Shown: positions 7,390-16,402, numbered from the stretch's first letter. The stretch is DNA of 64,000 nt from DAOVRD01 sp964521715 (GCA_964521715.1 CAZFSS010000006.1:119821-183820), one strand, 5' to 3'. Program-made: numbers and translations. Notes: a model not told the origin generated them from the sequence alone.

Positions 7390-8979
7390 ATGACGCTGAT
7401 GAGACCCAACGGGTCGGACGCGACGGACAGCAGGAATCGCAGCCGCGAGATCACGCCCAGCAGCGGCATCTGCTCCCGCTGCATAGACGGCTGCCGCGGC
7501 AATTGCGAGATCTTCCAGGCATCTTTTCGCGGACGCGAGCTGCTTTACCCGGGACCGTTCGGCGAGATAACGGCAGGCGCAGAGAAAGACTACCCCGTCG
7601 ACTACTCCCACCTCAACATCCAGGGCTACGCACTCGGCGCCAAGGGCCTGACCGGAGACCTGCAGCCGACCCCGGACGACTGCCTCTTCACCAACGTCTC
7701 CACCGAGACCGAGTACGGCCGGGCCAACAAGGTCCAGCTCTCCGTGCCCGTCTTCACCGGGGCGCTGGGCTCGACGGACGTCGCGGGCAGGAACTGGGAC
7801 AGCTTTGCCGTCGGCGCGGCCATATCGGGCATCACGCTGGTCTGCGGCGAGAACGTGTGCGGGGTCGATCCCGGGCTTGAGCTCGACCCGGACGGCAAGG
7901 TCAAGGCCAGCCCTGAGATGGACCGCCGCGTCGAGGCCTGGCGCAAGTACCACAATGGGCGCGGCGACCTGGTGGTGCAGATGAACGTCGAAGACACCCG
8001 CCTGGGCGTCGCCGAGTACTGCATCGGCCACCTGGGCGTGGAGACGATCGAACTCAAGTGGGGCCAGGGTGCCAAGTGCATCGGCGGCGAGATCAAAGTC
8101 ACCAGCATCGAGCGGGCCCGCCAATTGCGGGACCGCGGCTACCTCGTGACGCCCGACCCGACGCTGCCCCACGTGCAGAAGGCCTTCAAGGCCGAGGAGA
8201 TAACGGCCTTCGAGCGCCACAGCCGGCTGGGCTTCATCGACGCGGAGGGCTTCCGCACGGAGGTGGAACGCCTGCGCGGAATGGGCGCAAGGCGCGTGAC
8301 CCTCAAGACCGGCGCCTACGGCGCAAGGGAGCTGGCCATGGCGCTCAGGTGGTCTGCAGAGGCGGACGTCGACCTGGTGACCGTAGACGGCGCGCCCGGC
8401 GGCACCGGCATGAGCCCGTGGCGCATGATGAACGAATGGGGCGTGCCGACCTTCTACCTGGAGGCGTTGACCTACCAGTTCTGCGAGAAGCTCGCGGCGC
8501 GCGGCCTCCACGTGCCGGACGTGGCCATCGCGGGCGGCCTGTCAACGGAAGACCACATCTTCAAGGCCATCGCCATGGGCGCCCCTTACGTGAAGGCCGT
8601 CTGCATGGGCCGCGCGCTCATGATCCCGGGCTTCGTGGGCAAGAACATCGGCCTGTGGATCGAACGAGGCGACCTGCCCAAAACCGTCAGCGTCCACGGC
8701 GACACCGTCGAGCAGATCTTCTACTGCTATGACGAGCTGAAGGAGCTGCACGGGGACGCGGTCGACGACATGCCGCTCGGAGCAATCGCCGTCTACACGT
8801 TCATCCAGAAGTTGAGGACGGGCCTGCAGCAGCTCATGGCCGGCAGCAGGAACTTCAGCGTGCCCGCCATCAGCAGGGACGACCTGATCGCGCTCACCCG
8901 AGAGGCGGCCCACGTATCCGGGATCCCCTACGTCATGGAGGCCGGACTGGACCAGGCGGACGCCATCCTGGAGGCATAG
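7390..8979 (+). CDS. FMN-binding glutamate synthase family protein (stand-alone synthase domain)
   Basis: 529 residues. It matches the FMN/synthase domain of GltB: LKWGQGAKCIGGEIKVT, the VDGAPGGTGMSP segment and the IAGGLSTEDHIFKAIAMGA barrel end. The N-terminal glutaminase domain and C-terminal beta-helix of full GltB are absent, as in archaeal-type glutamate synthases assembled from separate subunits. The usual 3Fe-4S cysteines after the barrel are not visible. Instead an N-terminal cluster C-x2-C-x3-C-x3-C (about residues 28-40) could hold an Fe-S centre. It would convert 2-oxoglutarate plus ammonia or glutamine nitrogen to glutamate. The start is the ATG at 7390, with AAGGAG at 7372. It is transcribed from the sigma-54 promoter at 7263. 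Confidence 0.88.
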   Translation: MTLMRPNGSDATDSRNRSREITPSSGICSRCIDGCRGNCEIFQASFRGRELLYPGPFGEITAGAEKDYPVDYSHLNIQGYALGAKGLTGDLQPTPDDCLFTNVSTETEYGRANKVQLSVPVFTGALGSTDVAGRNWDSFAVGAAISGITLVCGENVCGVDPGLELDPDGKVKASPEMDRRVEAWRKYHNGRGDLVVQMNVEDTRLGVAEYCIGHLGVETIELKWGQGAKCIGGEIKVTSIERARQLRDRGYLVTPDPTLPHVQKAFKAEEITAFERHSRLGFIDAEGFRTEVERLRGMGARRVTLKTGAYGARELAMALRWSAEADVDLVTVDGAPGGTGMSPWRMMNEWGVPTFYLEALTYQFCEKLAARGLHVPDVAIAGGLSTEDHIFKAIAMGAPYVKAVCMGRALMIPGFVGKNIGLWIERGDLPKTVSVHGDTVEQIFYCYDELKELHGDAVDDMPLGAIAVYTFIQKLRTGLQQLMAGSRNFSVPAISRDDLIALTREAAHVSGIPYVMEAGLDQADAILEA

Positions 8980-9068
8980 GGCGGGCCGATATGACAGCCC
9001 CCGGCCGAACGGCCCCGACGAGCCGTAGAGCCGCAGCGCGGGCGCCCTCTCCCGCCGGCGCCGCGGTC

Positions 9069-11669
9069 TCATTCATGCTCGACGGGACCGGCCTCGTGCA
9101 CTTGCGGGGCCAGGTATCCGACGGCGACGGACTCCTCCTGGTTCATTGCCACGTGCAGGTAGTGCCCCCCGCTGCTGGCCGGGACGTCGATCAGCTTCAG
9201 GTACGGGGCCATGTCCCTGAAGTCCGGCACGAGCTCACCCAACTGGTTAGCCGCGCCGCTGAAGAACTCCTCGTTGTACTCGCACGTGGGGTCCTCCGGG
9301 TACAGCGGCAGGTAGAAGATCTCCGACTCCACCAGGTCCTGGAAGAAGTGCGTGCCGTAGGACACTTCCGGCGTGTAGCCGTCCTTGGGCCGCGCCATCT
9401 CCATCAGCAGGGCCGCGTTGTTGATCTCGGCGTAGGTGACGGGGACGCCGAGTTCGATGTTCACGGAGCCCCACCGGCCCGGCCCGATGAGCACGAACCT
9501 GCCCTTGACGATTTCCGGACTGTCGTTCACCGCGCCCACGGCGCGCGCCAGCCGCGTCCGGTCGGCGTTGCCGGGCACGGCGTCGTAGCTGCGGCTGTCG
9601 ATCAGGGCCACGTAGCGCACGTCGTGCAGCTCGCCGTTCGGCACGGCCTTCCTAACGGTGAAGAGCAGCCTGTCGGGCGGCAGTTCCGCAGGAAGCTCGG
9701 CCGGCTGGAACTCGGTCCGCTGCGTCAGCGGCCGGCACTGCAACAGGCACAGCCTCACCTTGCCTTCGTCCGCGACCTCGGCCGTGAACTCCACGTCCAC
9801 CGGGTAGCGATAGCACTTCTCGATGCTGGACAGGACGTAGCGGAGCAGTTCCACGAAGTCCGTGCGGGCCAACAGGTTCTGGAAGGTGACCGTCAGGTTG
9901 TCTCCGTCGCCGGAGAGCCTGCGCGACACGGGCGCGCGCACGAAACCGTCCTCGAACAGCGAGAACACGTGGAAGGCGTTCGGGTGGTCGCCCTTCACGT
10001 GATCGCCGATCAAGAAAGTCTCCAGCCGGTTCTCCTCCAGGCTGATGGCGTCCATGTGCCTCTGGTGGTAGCGCCTCGAGCTCATGTAGTCGCCGTCAGG
10101 ATGGAGCCCGGGATGGCTGAGGGCTACCAGACGCGGATAGTCGGCCTCGACGCGGTTGACGGCCCGCGTCCCCAGGCCGAAGACGAGTCGCACGAGCCCT
10201 TCCTTCCTGTCGATGCGGGCGCTCCACGGGTAAGGGTTGCGGCTGAAGGCAACGCCGGCGATAGCGGGGAAGAACAGCCCGTCATAGGCCGCGCCCTCCA
10301 CCTTCTGGATCAAGGCGGCCATGTGCTCCTGGAACTCCAGCAGGCCGTGCCGCCTGCGGTAGATGAGCGCGTCGGGGCCCAGCGACGACGCGTAGACGCG
10401 CTTGATCGCCTCCAGCAGGCGGTCCACGCACCGGCTGAGCCTGCCCTGGTTGCCCAGGAAGACGCTCTCGTACTTGCCTGCGAAGGCCATGTGGAAGCTG
10501 TCCTCAAGCAGGCTGGAGGAGCGCACGATGAGGGGCTGCTCGTGGTACTGCTCCACCACCTCCCGCAGGCGGTCGCGGATGGCCCGGGGGAACTCGCCGG
10601 CCTCGAAGTCCCTGCGCAGCTGCTCGTGGGCCGCGCGGATCTCCGCCGGCTCCTGGTACTTCAGGTCCAGCCAGTGCAGCAGATTGTTGTTGATCAGAAA
10701 GTTGAAGTAAACGTCGGAACCCAGGAAGAAGGATTCGGGTTCGCGCAGCTGCTTCAGGCGGTCGCGCCGCCCGTCCTTCTCGCACGTGTCCTGAAGGATC
10801 CGGTTGGAGAGCAGCATGCCGGCGGCCTTGCCGCCGATGGTGCCGCTTCCGATGATGCGGCTCTTGATCTGAATGATGTCCGGCACGGTGAGGTAGTCCC
10901 GCGCGATGCGGATGTACTCCGGCCGGTTGCTGACTATGGTGCGGATCAACTCCTCGCGGATGGACAGGGACTTCTCGTCCCCCGTGCGCTCCTGGTAGCC
11001 GGTCAGCAGCTCCACGCCGGACTGCGTGGGGCCTCCCCCGGCTGCCTGGAGCGATTCGACGGGCACAAACTGGCCGCCCGAGAGCACGTGCGGATGGAAC
11101 ATCGTCTCCGAGTAGCGGTCCCAGACCTTGATGGGCTGGAGGAACACTCTCCCCTGCTCTTCGTAGACGTCCAGCAGTATCTGGGTAGTGTCTCGGATCT
11201 TCGCCACGGCCCTGTTCGACTGCTTGCCTCTGAGCAGGGCGAAGTAGGCCACGGCCTCCATGTCGAACAGCAGCGGGCAGATGGTCCGGAAGAACTCGAC
11301 CAGCAGGTCCTCGTCGTCCCATCCCTCGCAGAGGACCGACAGGTTGTCGAACAGGTAGTGGGCGCCCGAGCTGCCCACGCGGATTCGGTCCTCCAGTTCC
11401 TCCATCACGGCCTGCCTGTCCCTTGAGAGATCGACCTCGACGACGGCGATCCTCTGCGTGCCGGGCAGCTTCGAGTAATCGATTCGAGCCTCGAAGTGAA
11501 CGTAGGTCAGCTCCACGCCGCTGTCCGTGCAGTGCTGGACGAAACGAGCCGCGAAGTAGTCGTACTGCTCGGGCGAAGACACGAGCCAGACGATGTTATC
11601 CCCCAGGACCACCCGTTCGATGATGCCGTCGAGCGAACGAATGCCGGTCGAGAGAGCGCTCGGCCGCAT
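9069..11669 (-). CDS. PEP/pyruvate-binding (PPDK N-terminal, ATP-grasp) protein with KaiC-like N-terminus
   Basis: 866 residues. The first ~220 form a degenerate KaiC/RAD55-like domain (LSTGIRSLDGIIERVVLGDN) without a P-loop, the same type as in the activator at 4790. A PPDK/PEP-synthase nucleotide-binding domain follows: GGKAAGMLLSNRI, then PLIVRSSSLLEDSF, the FAGKYESVFLGN segment and the closing LLQCRPLTQR. The swivelling phosphohistidine domain and PEP/pyruvate barrel are absent. A conserved-looking C-terminal block instead contains LIGPGRWGSVNIELG and EVSYGTHFFQDLVESEI. It is therefore unlikely to be a complete dikinase. A regulatory or ligand-phosphorylating role is conceivable, but the function is unknown to me. 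The ATG at 11669 has GGAGG 5 nt upstream. It converges on glutamate synthase and is divergent from gdhA. Confidence 0.85.
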   Translation of the reverse strand: MRPSALSTGIRSLDGIIERVVLGDNIVWLVSSPEQYDYFAARFVQHCTDSGVELTYVHFEARIDYSKLPGTQRIAVVEVDLSRDRQAVMEELEDRIRVGSSGAHYLFDNLSVLCEGWDDEDLLVEFFRTICPLLFDMEAVAYFALLRGKQSNRAVAKIRDTTQILLDVYEEQGRVFLQPIKVWDRYSETMFHPHVLSGGQFVPVESLQAAGGGPTQSGVELLTGYQERTGDEKSLSIREELIRTIVSNRPEYIRIARDYLTVPDIIQIKSRIIGSGTIGGKAAGMLLSNRILQDTCEKDGRRDRLKQLREPESFFLGSDVYFNFLINNNLLHWLDLKYQEPAEIRAAHEQLRRDFEAGEFPRAIRDRLREVVEQYHEQPLIVRSSSLLEDSFHMAFAGKYESVFLGNQGRLSRCVDRLLEAIKRVYASSLGPDALIYRRRHGLLEFQEHMAALIQKVEGAAYDGLFFPAIAGVAFSRNPYPWSARIDRKEGLVRLVFGLGTRAVNRVEADYPRLVALSHPGLHPDGDYMSSRRYHQRHMDAISLEENRLETFLIGDHVKGDHPNAFHVFSLFEDGFVRAPVSRRLSGDGDNLTVTFQNLLARTDFVELLRYVLSSIEKCYRYPVDVEFTAEVADEGKVRLCLLQCRPLTQRTEFQPAELPAELPPDRLLFTVRKAVPNGELHDVRYVALIDSRSYDAVPGNADRTRLARAVGAVNDSPEIVKGRFVLIGPGRWGSVNIELGVPVTYAEINNAALLMEMARPKDGYTPEVSYGTHFFQDLVESEIFYLPLYPEDPTCEYNEEFFSGAANQLGELVPDFRDMAPYLKLIDVPASSGGHYLHVAMNQEESVAVGYLAPQVHEAGPVEHE

Positions 11670-11714
11670 GCACACCTCCGGTTGTTCAGTCGAGTTCGCT
11701 TCGGTCGTACGCAG

Positions 11715-11745
11715 CCGGCGCGCTCGTGCGCCGGGCAGCTTTTTT
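11715..11745 (+). terminator. Hairpin with T-run between divergent genes
   Basis: CCGGCGC (11715-11721) and GCGCCGG (11728-11734) pair perfectly around a 6-nt loop. They are followed by GCAGC and a six-T run ending at 11745. On the plus strand this is a standard intrinsic terminator. It lies just before the -35 box of the gdh promoter, in a region where no plus-strand gene ends, so it may block antisense transcription of the minus-strand gene or act as an operator. Confidence 0.55.
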
Positions 11746-11746
11746 G

Positions 11747-11775
11747 TTGACAGGACCGTTGCCGCCGTCTACCCT
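11747..11775 (+). promoter_or_regulatory. Sigma-70 type promoter for glutamate dehydrogenase
   Basis: A perfect -35 TTGACA (11747-11752) is separated by 17 bp from a weak -10 TACCCT (11770-11775). The expected start is about 11782, 40 nt before the proposed gdhA ATG. Confidence 0.55.
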
Positions 11776-11822
11776 ATGACATCCTATCCGCTTTGCCTGC
11801 CTTCCCTGTTCAGGGAATGCAC

Positions 11823-13076
11823 ATGGTCGCACCGCAGAACCCGTTCAAGATCGCCCAGAGACAGCTCGACGCCGCGGCGGAAAGGCTCGGGCTGGACGAG
11901 TCCCTCCACGAGTTCCTCAGATGGCCCCTCCGGGAACTTCACGTCACGCTGCCCGTCAGGATGGACGACGGCAGCACACACATCTTCCACGGGTTCCGCG
12001 TACAATACAACGACGCGCGCGGACCGTGCAAGGGGGGAATCCGCTTCCACCCGGACGAGACGATCGACACCGTCAGGGCCCTGGCCGCCTGGATGACCTG
12101 GAAGACGGCCGTGATGGACATCCCCCTCGGCGGAGGCAAAGGGGGCGTAATCTGCAACCCGAAGGCCATGAGCGAAACCGAGCTGGAGAGGCTCAGCAGA
12201 GCCTTCGTCCGCCAGGTCGGCCGCATCCTGGGGGACGATCTCGACATTCCCGCGCCGGACGTCTACACGACCCCGCAGATCATGGCGTGGATGCTGGACG
12301 AGTACGAAGCGATGCACGGCGGCCGTCACCGCCCGGGCATGATCACGGGCAAGCCCATCGCCGTCGGCGGATCGCTCGGCCGTGCAGACGCCACCGCGCG
12401 TGGTGGATGTTCCATCATCCGGGAAGCTGCGAAGGTCCTCGGCATCGAGACCGAAGGGGCGACCGCCGCTGTCCAGGGCTTCGGCAACGCCGGCCAGTAC
12501 GCCGCGCTGCTGGGTGAGGAGCTTCTGGGCCTAAAGATCATCGCCGCCAGCGACAGCCAGAACGGCGTCATCGACCGGAACGGCCTCGACCCCAAGGCGC
12601 TCGTCAAGTACAAGCTCGAGACCGGCGCGGTCGAGGGCTTCGGCGGCGCTCAGCCGATCAGCAACGAGGATCTGCTCGAGCTGCCGGTCGACGTGCTCTT
12701 CGTCGCGGCACTTGAGAACGTGATAACTGCGCAGAACGCGCCGCGCATCAAAGCCAGGATCTCATGCGAGCTGGCCAATGGGCCCCAGACGCCCGAGGCG
12801 GACGAGATCCTCCACGAGAACGGCGTCTTCTTCATACCCGACTTCCTGGCGAACGCGGGCGGCGTGACGGCCTCCTACTTCGAGATGGTCCAGAACATCA
12901 CCAGCTACTACTGGACGGCCGAGCGCGCCAACGAGGAGCTGGACCGGAAGATGACGGTCGCCTTCCACGAGGTGTACGAGTGCGCCCAGAGCGAGAAGGT
13001 CCACATGCGGCTCGCCGCCTACATAGTGGCCGTGCAGAGGGTCGCGGAGGCCGTGCGACTGAGGGGCTGGGTCTGA
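11823..13076 (+). CDS. gdhA: Glutamate dehydrogenase (Glu/Leu/Phe/Val dehydrogenase family)
   Basis: 417 residues, the usual length of hexameric GDH. Motifs: RVQYNDARGPCKGGIRFHP with the substrate-binding lysine, the catalytic-lysine segment MTWKTAVMDIPLGGGKGG, TGKPIAVGGSLGRADATARG and the nucleotide-binding VQGFGNAGQYAA. It interconverts glutamate with 2-oxoglutarate and ammonia. The ATG at 11823 is chosen because AGGGA lies 6 nt upstream and the protein then begins MVAPQNPFKIAQ, as family members do; an ATG at 11817 and a TTG at 11793 are alternatives. It sits with glnA and glutamate synthase in the same island, so both the GS/GOGAT and GDH routes of ammonium assimilation are represented. 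Confidence 0.95.
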   Translation: MVAPQNPFKIAQRQLDAAAERLGLDESLHEFLRWPLRELHVTLPVRMDDGSTHIFHGFRVQYNDARGPCKGGIRFHPDETIDTVRALAAWMTWKTAVMDIPLGGGKGGVICNPKAMSETELERLSRAFVRQVGRILGDDLDIPAPDVYTTPQIMAWMLDEYEAMHGGRHRPGMITGKPIAVGGSLGRADATARGGCSIIREAAKVLGIETEGATAAVQGFGNAGQYAALLGEELLGLKIIAASDSQNGVIDRNGLDPKALVKYKLETGAVEGFGGAQPISNEDLLELPVDVLFVAALENVITAQNAPRIKARISCELANGPQTPEADEILHENGVFFIPDFLANAGGVTASYFEMVQNITSYYWTAERANEELDRKMTVAFHEVYECAQSEKVHMRLAAYIVAVQRVAEAVRLRGWV

Positions 13077-13086
13077 GCGAGGCGGC

Positions 13087-14601
13087 GTGGCGTTCCCGCC
13101 TCGGCGTTCTGCGCGCACCGAACCGAGCGCCGTGAACACTTCTAGCGACATCTTCCTGGGCCTGGACATCGGCACCTCGACGCTGTGTGCCGTGGCGCTC
13201 GACGGACGCGGCCGCCTGATCGGATCGGAATCGCTTCCCAACGACTCCGCGGTCCCCGACCTGCCCGCCGGTCACCGGGAGCAGTCGCCCCGACGCATCC
13301 TCAACCTTTGCCTGGACCTGCTGCGCCGGCTGCACGGCGCGATCGCGCCAGGAGCGGGGTCGGTGCAGGCCCTCGGTCTCACGGGGCAGATGCACGGCGT
13401 TCTGCTCGCCGACGAACGGCTTGACCCCCTCTCCAATCTGATCACGTGGCAGGACAGGCGGGCCGACGAGCCGGTGCCCGGCGCCGACCGGACGTTCCTG
13501 GAAGACCTGACTGAGCGCGTGCCGGCAGGTGCATTCGCCGACACGGGCTCACGCCCGGCAGCCGGCTATATGGCCTCGACCCTATACCGGCTCAGCCGGG
13601 GGCCGGGCCTGCCCGAACGCGCGCGCTGGGCCTTGCTCGTCCACGATTGGGTGGCCGCCGCGTTGGCCGGCGCGCCGCCTGCCACGGATCCGACCGACGC
13701 CGCGAGCACCGGCCTCTACAACTTGAGACTCGGCGCCTGGGACGAGCGCATCATGAGCGCCGCCGCAATAGACGGCGCCCTGCTGCCCTACGTGCGCGAA
13801 GCGGGCGGCCTCATCGGCTCCCTCTCGCCGGAGACGGCGGAGGCCACAGGCCTGCCAAAGGAGGTCACCGTCCACGTGCCGCTCGGGGACAACCAGGCCA
13901 GCGTCCTGGCCAGCCTGCGCGAGCCCGACGTTGAGCTGCTGGTCAACATCGGGACCGGCGGCCAGGTCAGCGCCGTCACGTACCACTTTCTCACGGGCGC
14001 GGACCTGGACGTCCGCCCGTTCCCTGGCGGGCGCCTTCTATCCGTCGGCGCCAGCCTCTGCGGCGGGTCGGCTTTCACGTACCTGGCCGAGCACTACGCG
14101 CGCACGATCGCAGCGGTTACGGGCCGGGATTTGGGGCCCTCGGGCGTCCTCGACGCGCTCGTGCGGCTCGCGGCCGCAGCTCCTCCCGGTGCGAACGGCC
14201 TGACGGTGGAGCCGCTCTTCGCCGGCAGGCGCTCGGCCCCGGCCTCCCGCGGATCCGTGAGCGGAATGTCGGCCGAGAACAACGCGCCCGGCCATTGGGC
14301 CCGTGCCTTCATCGAGGGCATAGTCCGGGAGTTGGCCGGCTACTACCAGCAAATGCTGGCCGCCGGACTTGCGCCCCGCGTGCGCCTGACCGGCTCGGGC
14401 AACGGGATGCGCCTGAACCCGGTCATGCGGGACGCCGCCGCCCGGACGTTCGGCATGCCGGTCGCCATCCCGAAATGGCGCGAGGAAGCGGCCTGCGGCG
14501 CGGCGCTGGCCGCGATGGTCGGGGCGGGCGCGCTTGGGTCGTTCCGGGAGGCATCCACACTGGTGCAGTACGAGGCCGATCCCTCCGCGGGCCGCGACTG
14601 A
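13087..14601 (+). CDS. FGGY-family carbohydrate kinase, sedoheptulokinase-like
   Basis: 504 residues from a GTG at 13087; a GTG at 13132, giving a start closer to the family norm, is equally possible. The FGGY actin-like ATPase fold is evident. It has the phosphate-1 loop GLDIGTSTLCAVAL, GLTGQMHGVLL with WQDRR of the sugar site, the catalytic aspartate in VPLGDNQASV, the phosphate-2 loop NIGTGGQVS and the adenosine motif LTGSGNGMRLNP. The QMHG...WQDRR pattern resembles sedoheptulokinase and xylulokinase. The exact sugar cannot be read from the sequence. It starts 10 bp after gdhA stops and may be cotranscribed. Confidence 0.82.
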   Translation: MAFPPRRSARTEPSAVNTSSDIFLGLDIGTSTLCAVALDGRGRLIGSESLPNDSAVPDLPAGHREQSPRRILNLCLDLLRRLHGAIAPGAGSVQALGLTGQMHGVLLADERLDPLSNLITWQDRRADEPVPGADRTFLEDLTERVPAGAFADTGSRPAAGYMASTLYRLSRGPGLPERARWALLVHDWVAAALAGAPPATDPTDAASTGLYNLRLGAWDERIMSAAAIDGALLPYVREAGGLIGSLSPETAEATGLPKEVTVHVPLGDNQASVLASLREPDVELLVNIGTGGQVSAVTYHFLTGADLDVRPFPGGRLLSVGASLCGGSAFTYLAEHYARTIAAVTGRDLGPSGVLDALVRLAAAAPPGANGLTVEPLFAGRRSAPASRGSVSGMSAENNAPGHWARAFIEGIVRELAGYYQQMLAAGLAPRVRLTGSGNGMRLNPVMRDAAARTFGMPVAIPKWREEAACGAALAAMVGAGALGSFREASTLVQYEADPSAGRD

Positions 14602-14632
14602 CACCTCCCCCGGCTCTGCGATTCCCCAGGCC

Positions 14633-14660
14633 TTGACGTCTCCCGCCTGCGCGGTATCAT
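14633..14660 (+). promoter_or_regulatory. Sigma-70 type promoter of the ACT-domain gene
   Basis: TTGACG (14633-14638), a 16-bp spacer and TATCAT (14655-14660). Transcription would begin about 60 nt before the ATG at 14730. Confidence 0.6.
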
Positions 14661-14729
14661 TGCATCTGGTCAACGCCGGGCGGGTCCCGGCGTTCCGGAG
14701 CGAATGCCCTGTATCGAGGAGGAGGGGCC

Positions 14730-15125
14730 ATGCTGAAGACCAAACAGTTGTCGGTGATGCTGCCCAACAAGCGCGGGCAGCTCGCGGCGTTGAGCCGGTG
14801 CCTGGCCGACGCCAGGGCCAACATCCTGGCGCTGTCGGTTCTGGAGTCCACCGAGCTCGGAACGGTCAGGCTCGTCGTCAACAAGCCCAAGGAGGCAGCC
14901 AAAGCCCTCAAGAAAGCCGGCATGGCCTTCACACAGACGAACGTGCTGGTGGCCCAGATGCCGAACAAGGTAGGCGTGCTGGCCGACGTCTGCGGAAAGC
15001 TGGCCGACAGGGGCGTCAGCATCAACTTCATGTACGGCAGCACGGGCAGAGGGCGCGGCCCGACGCACGTCGTGATCGGGTGCAACAAGATGCCGACGGC
15101 CGAGAAGGCCCTGCGGGGTTACTAA
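14730..15125 (+). CDS. Tandem ACT-domain protein
   Basis: 131 residues made of two ACT-like halves. The first (about 3-65) starts KQLSVMLPNKRGQLAALSRC. The second (about 68-130) carries VAQMPNKVGVLADVCGKLAD and ends with VVIGCNKMPTAEKAL. The pattern MPNKxGxL is the amino-acid-binding loop of ACT domains. No catalytic domain is attached, so it is probably a small-molecule-sensing regulator; the ligand is unknown. GGAGGAGG precedes the ATG. It has its own promoter at 14633 and lies at the right border of the nitrogen island. A transposase remnant begins 2 bp after its stop codon. Confidence 0.85.
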   Translation: MLKTKQLSVMLPNKRGQLAALSRCLADARANILALSVLESTELGTVRLVVNKPKEAAKALKKAGMAFTQTNVLVAQMPNKVGVLADVCGKLADRGVSINFMYGSTGRGRGPTHVVIGCNKMPTAEKALRGY

Positions 15126-15127
15126 TG

Positions 15128-15946
15128 CTACTTTGTCATGTTCGCCAGTTTCGGGCCAAACCAGTAGCCCTTTCTCTGTAGGTGCTCTTTGGAAAGTTCA
15201 CCGTTCTGCGGTAGCCAGCGCACCAGGAAGCGTTGCCTCAGGTAGTCCCGCAGGGCCATCAGGGTCTGTCGGACGGTCAGCCCCTTTTTCGCACCACCGC
15301 CCCAGCCGGCCCTGGCGCCTGAGCAGCACCAGCAGGCTGTACGCCACAAAGACCAGCTGCCAGTGCCGCACGATCGCCTCCAGATGGCGCACCTGATACT
15401 GCCCGGCTCCCAGGTCGTCCTTGCCCTCCCGGTAGAAGACCTCCACCCAGTTGCGCAGGGCGTAGAGCCGGGCCACCGTGTCCCTGCGCAGCTGGACCAG
15501 GTTGGTCGTGAGGAACCGCAGGTCCTCATCGGCCTCTGGCTCATCGGGCCGGTGCGTGACCACCACCACGCGGCGCTTGGCCGGCAGCTTCTTGATCTTC
15601 ACATCGAGCGCGGCCACGAATAGCTCTCTTTCCGTGCCGTCGGCTGCGCGCAGCCGCGCGGGGCGAAAGTCCTGCGGCTTCAAGAGGCTCAGGACCTCTT
15701 TGAGCCGGTGCTCGCCGGACGCTATGTCGCCCGCAAGCCGTGCGAAGATCCTTTGCGCCGACTCCAGCTCGACCACGTAGGGCAGGGAGCGCTCCTCTAA
15801 GCCCCTGACAAAGCCCGCGTTACGACCGTACCAGGCGTCGGCCACCACAGCCCGGAAGGACAGGCCCCAGTCCCGGGCCCGCTCGGCAAGCTCGAGGGCC
15901 AGGTCGATCTTGGTGCGGAAGGCCGCATTCGCTTTGCCGCCCGGCA
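15128..15946 (-). pseudogene. IS701-type transposase remnant, N-terminally truncated and frameshifted
   Basis: The catalytic core of a DDE transposase is readable from about 15940: VVADAWYGRN, then RNWVEVFYREGKDDLGAGQY, then AIVRHWQLVFVAYSLL. This order is typical of IS701/IS4-like enzymes, with the second Asp and the Glu region visible. Near 15290 the frame shifts; the end (LRDYLRQRFLVRWLPQNG to KLANMTK) continues in another frame and stops at 15128. The N-terminal third with the first catalytic Asp is missing, replaced by an unrelated plus-strand fragment. No terminal inverted repeats were identified. It cannot encode an active transposase. Confidence 0.8.
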
Positions 15947-15949
15947 GCC

Positions 15950-16402
15950 ATGCAGGCCTTGCTGGCGGTTGTAACGCAACCGGACCCGAAGCGAGCGGCA
16001 AGGGCGATCGAAGTCATTGGCAGCTCCATTACTGGCGGCTTGTTGTCGAAGCCCCGGGAGCCAGCCGGGTGCAAAGAGATCTGCCCTGTCCTTCTCGCCG
16101 CTATGGAAAGAGCAGACTACACCGGCTACCGCTACAATGACAACGAGATGCGAGTGCAGGATCTGGCCGCCATGGCGTTTGGGGCCTTGAGGACCGGGCC
16201 TGGCGAGAGCGGTTTTCCAGGAAACTTCTTCATGGGAGAGGCCGGAACCGATCTGTTCAATCCGCTCGAGTCGGACGAGAGCAAGCGCGATGCACAGATC
16301 GACGCTCTGAAGAAATGGTACCGGGACAACGAGGCCCGGCTGACATGGGATGAGGCACACCACCGGCTCGCGCTCAAGCCTGCCTCAGGCAGCGAGCAAT
16401 GA
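15950..16402 (+). CDS. Hypothetical protein, probably a 3' gene fragment
   Basis: 150 residues, mostly hydrophilic, with the C-terminal segment ALKKWYRDNEARLTWDEAHH. No domain is recognised. The reading frame emerges directly from the truncated end of the transposase remnant, and the proposed ATG has no ribosome-binding site. It is best read as the 3' end of a longer gene whose 5' part was lost when the element inserted or decayed. Confidence 0.45.
   Translation: MQALLAVVTQPDPKRAARAIEVIGSSITGGLLSKPREPAGCKEICPVLLAAMERADYTGYRYNDNEMRVQDLAAMAFGALRTGPGESGFPGNFFMGEAGTDLFNPLESDESKRDAQIDALKKWYRDNEARLTWDEAHHRLALKPASGSEQ

Noticed and set aside
8991..11426. An 811-codon plus-strand frame opposite the PPDK-type gene
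   Set aside because: Antisense shadow; no ribosome site or motif, and it begins in the convergent gap.
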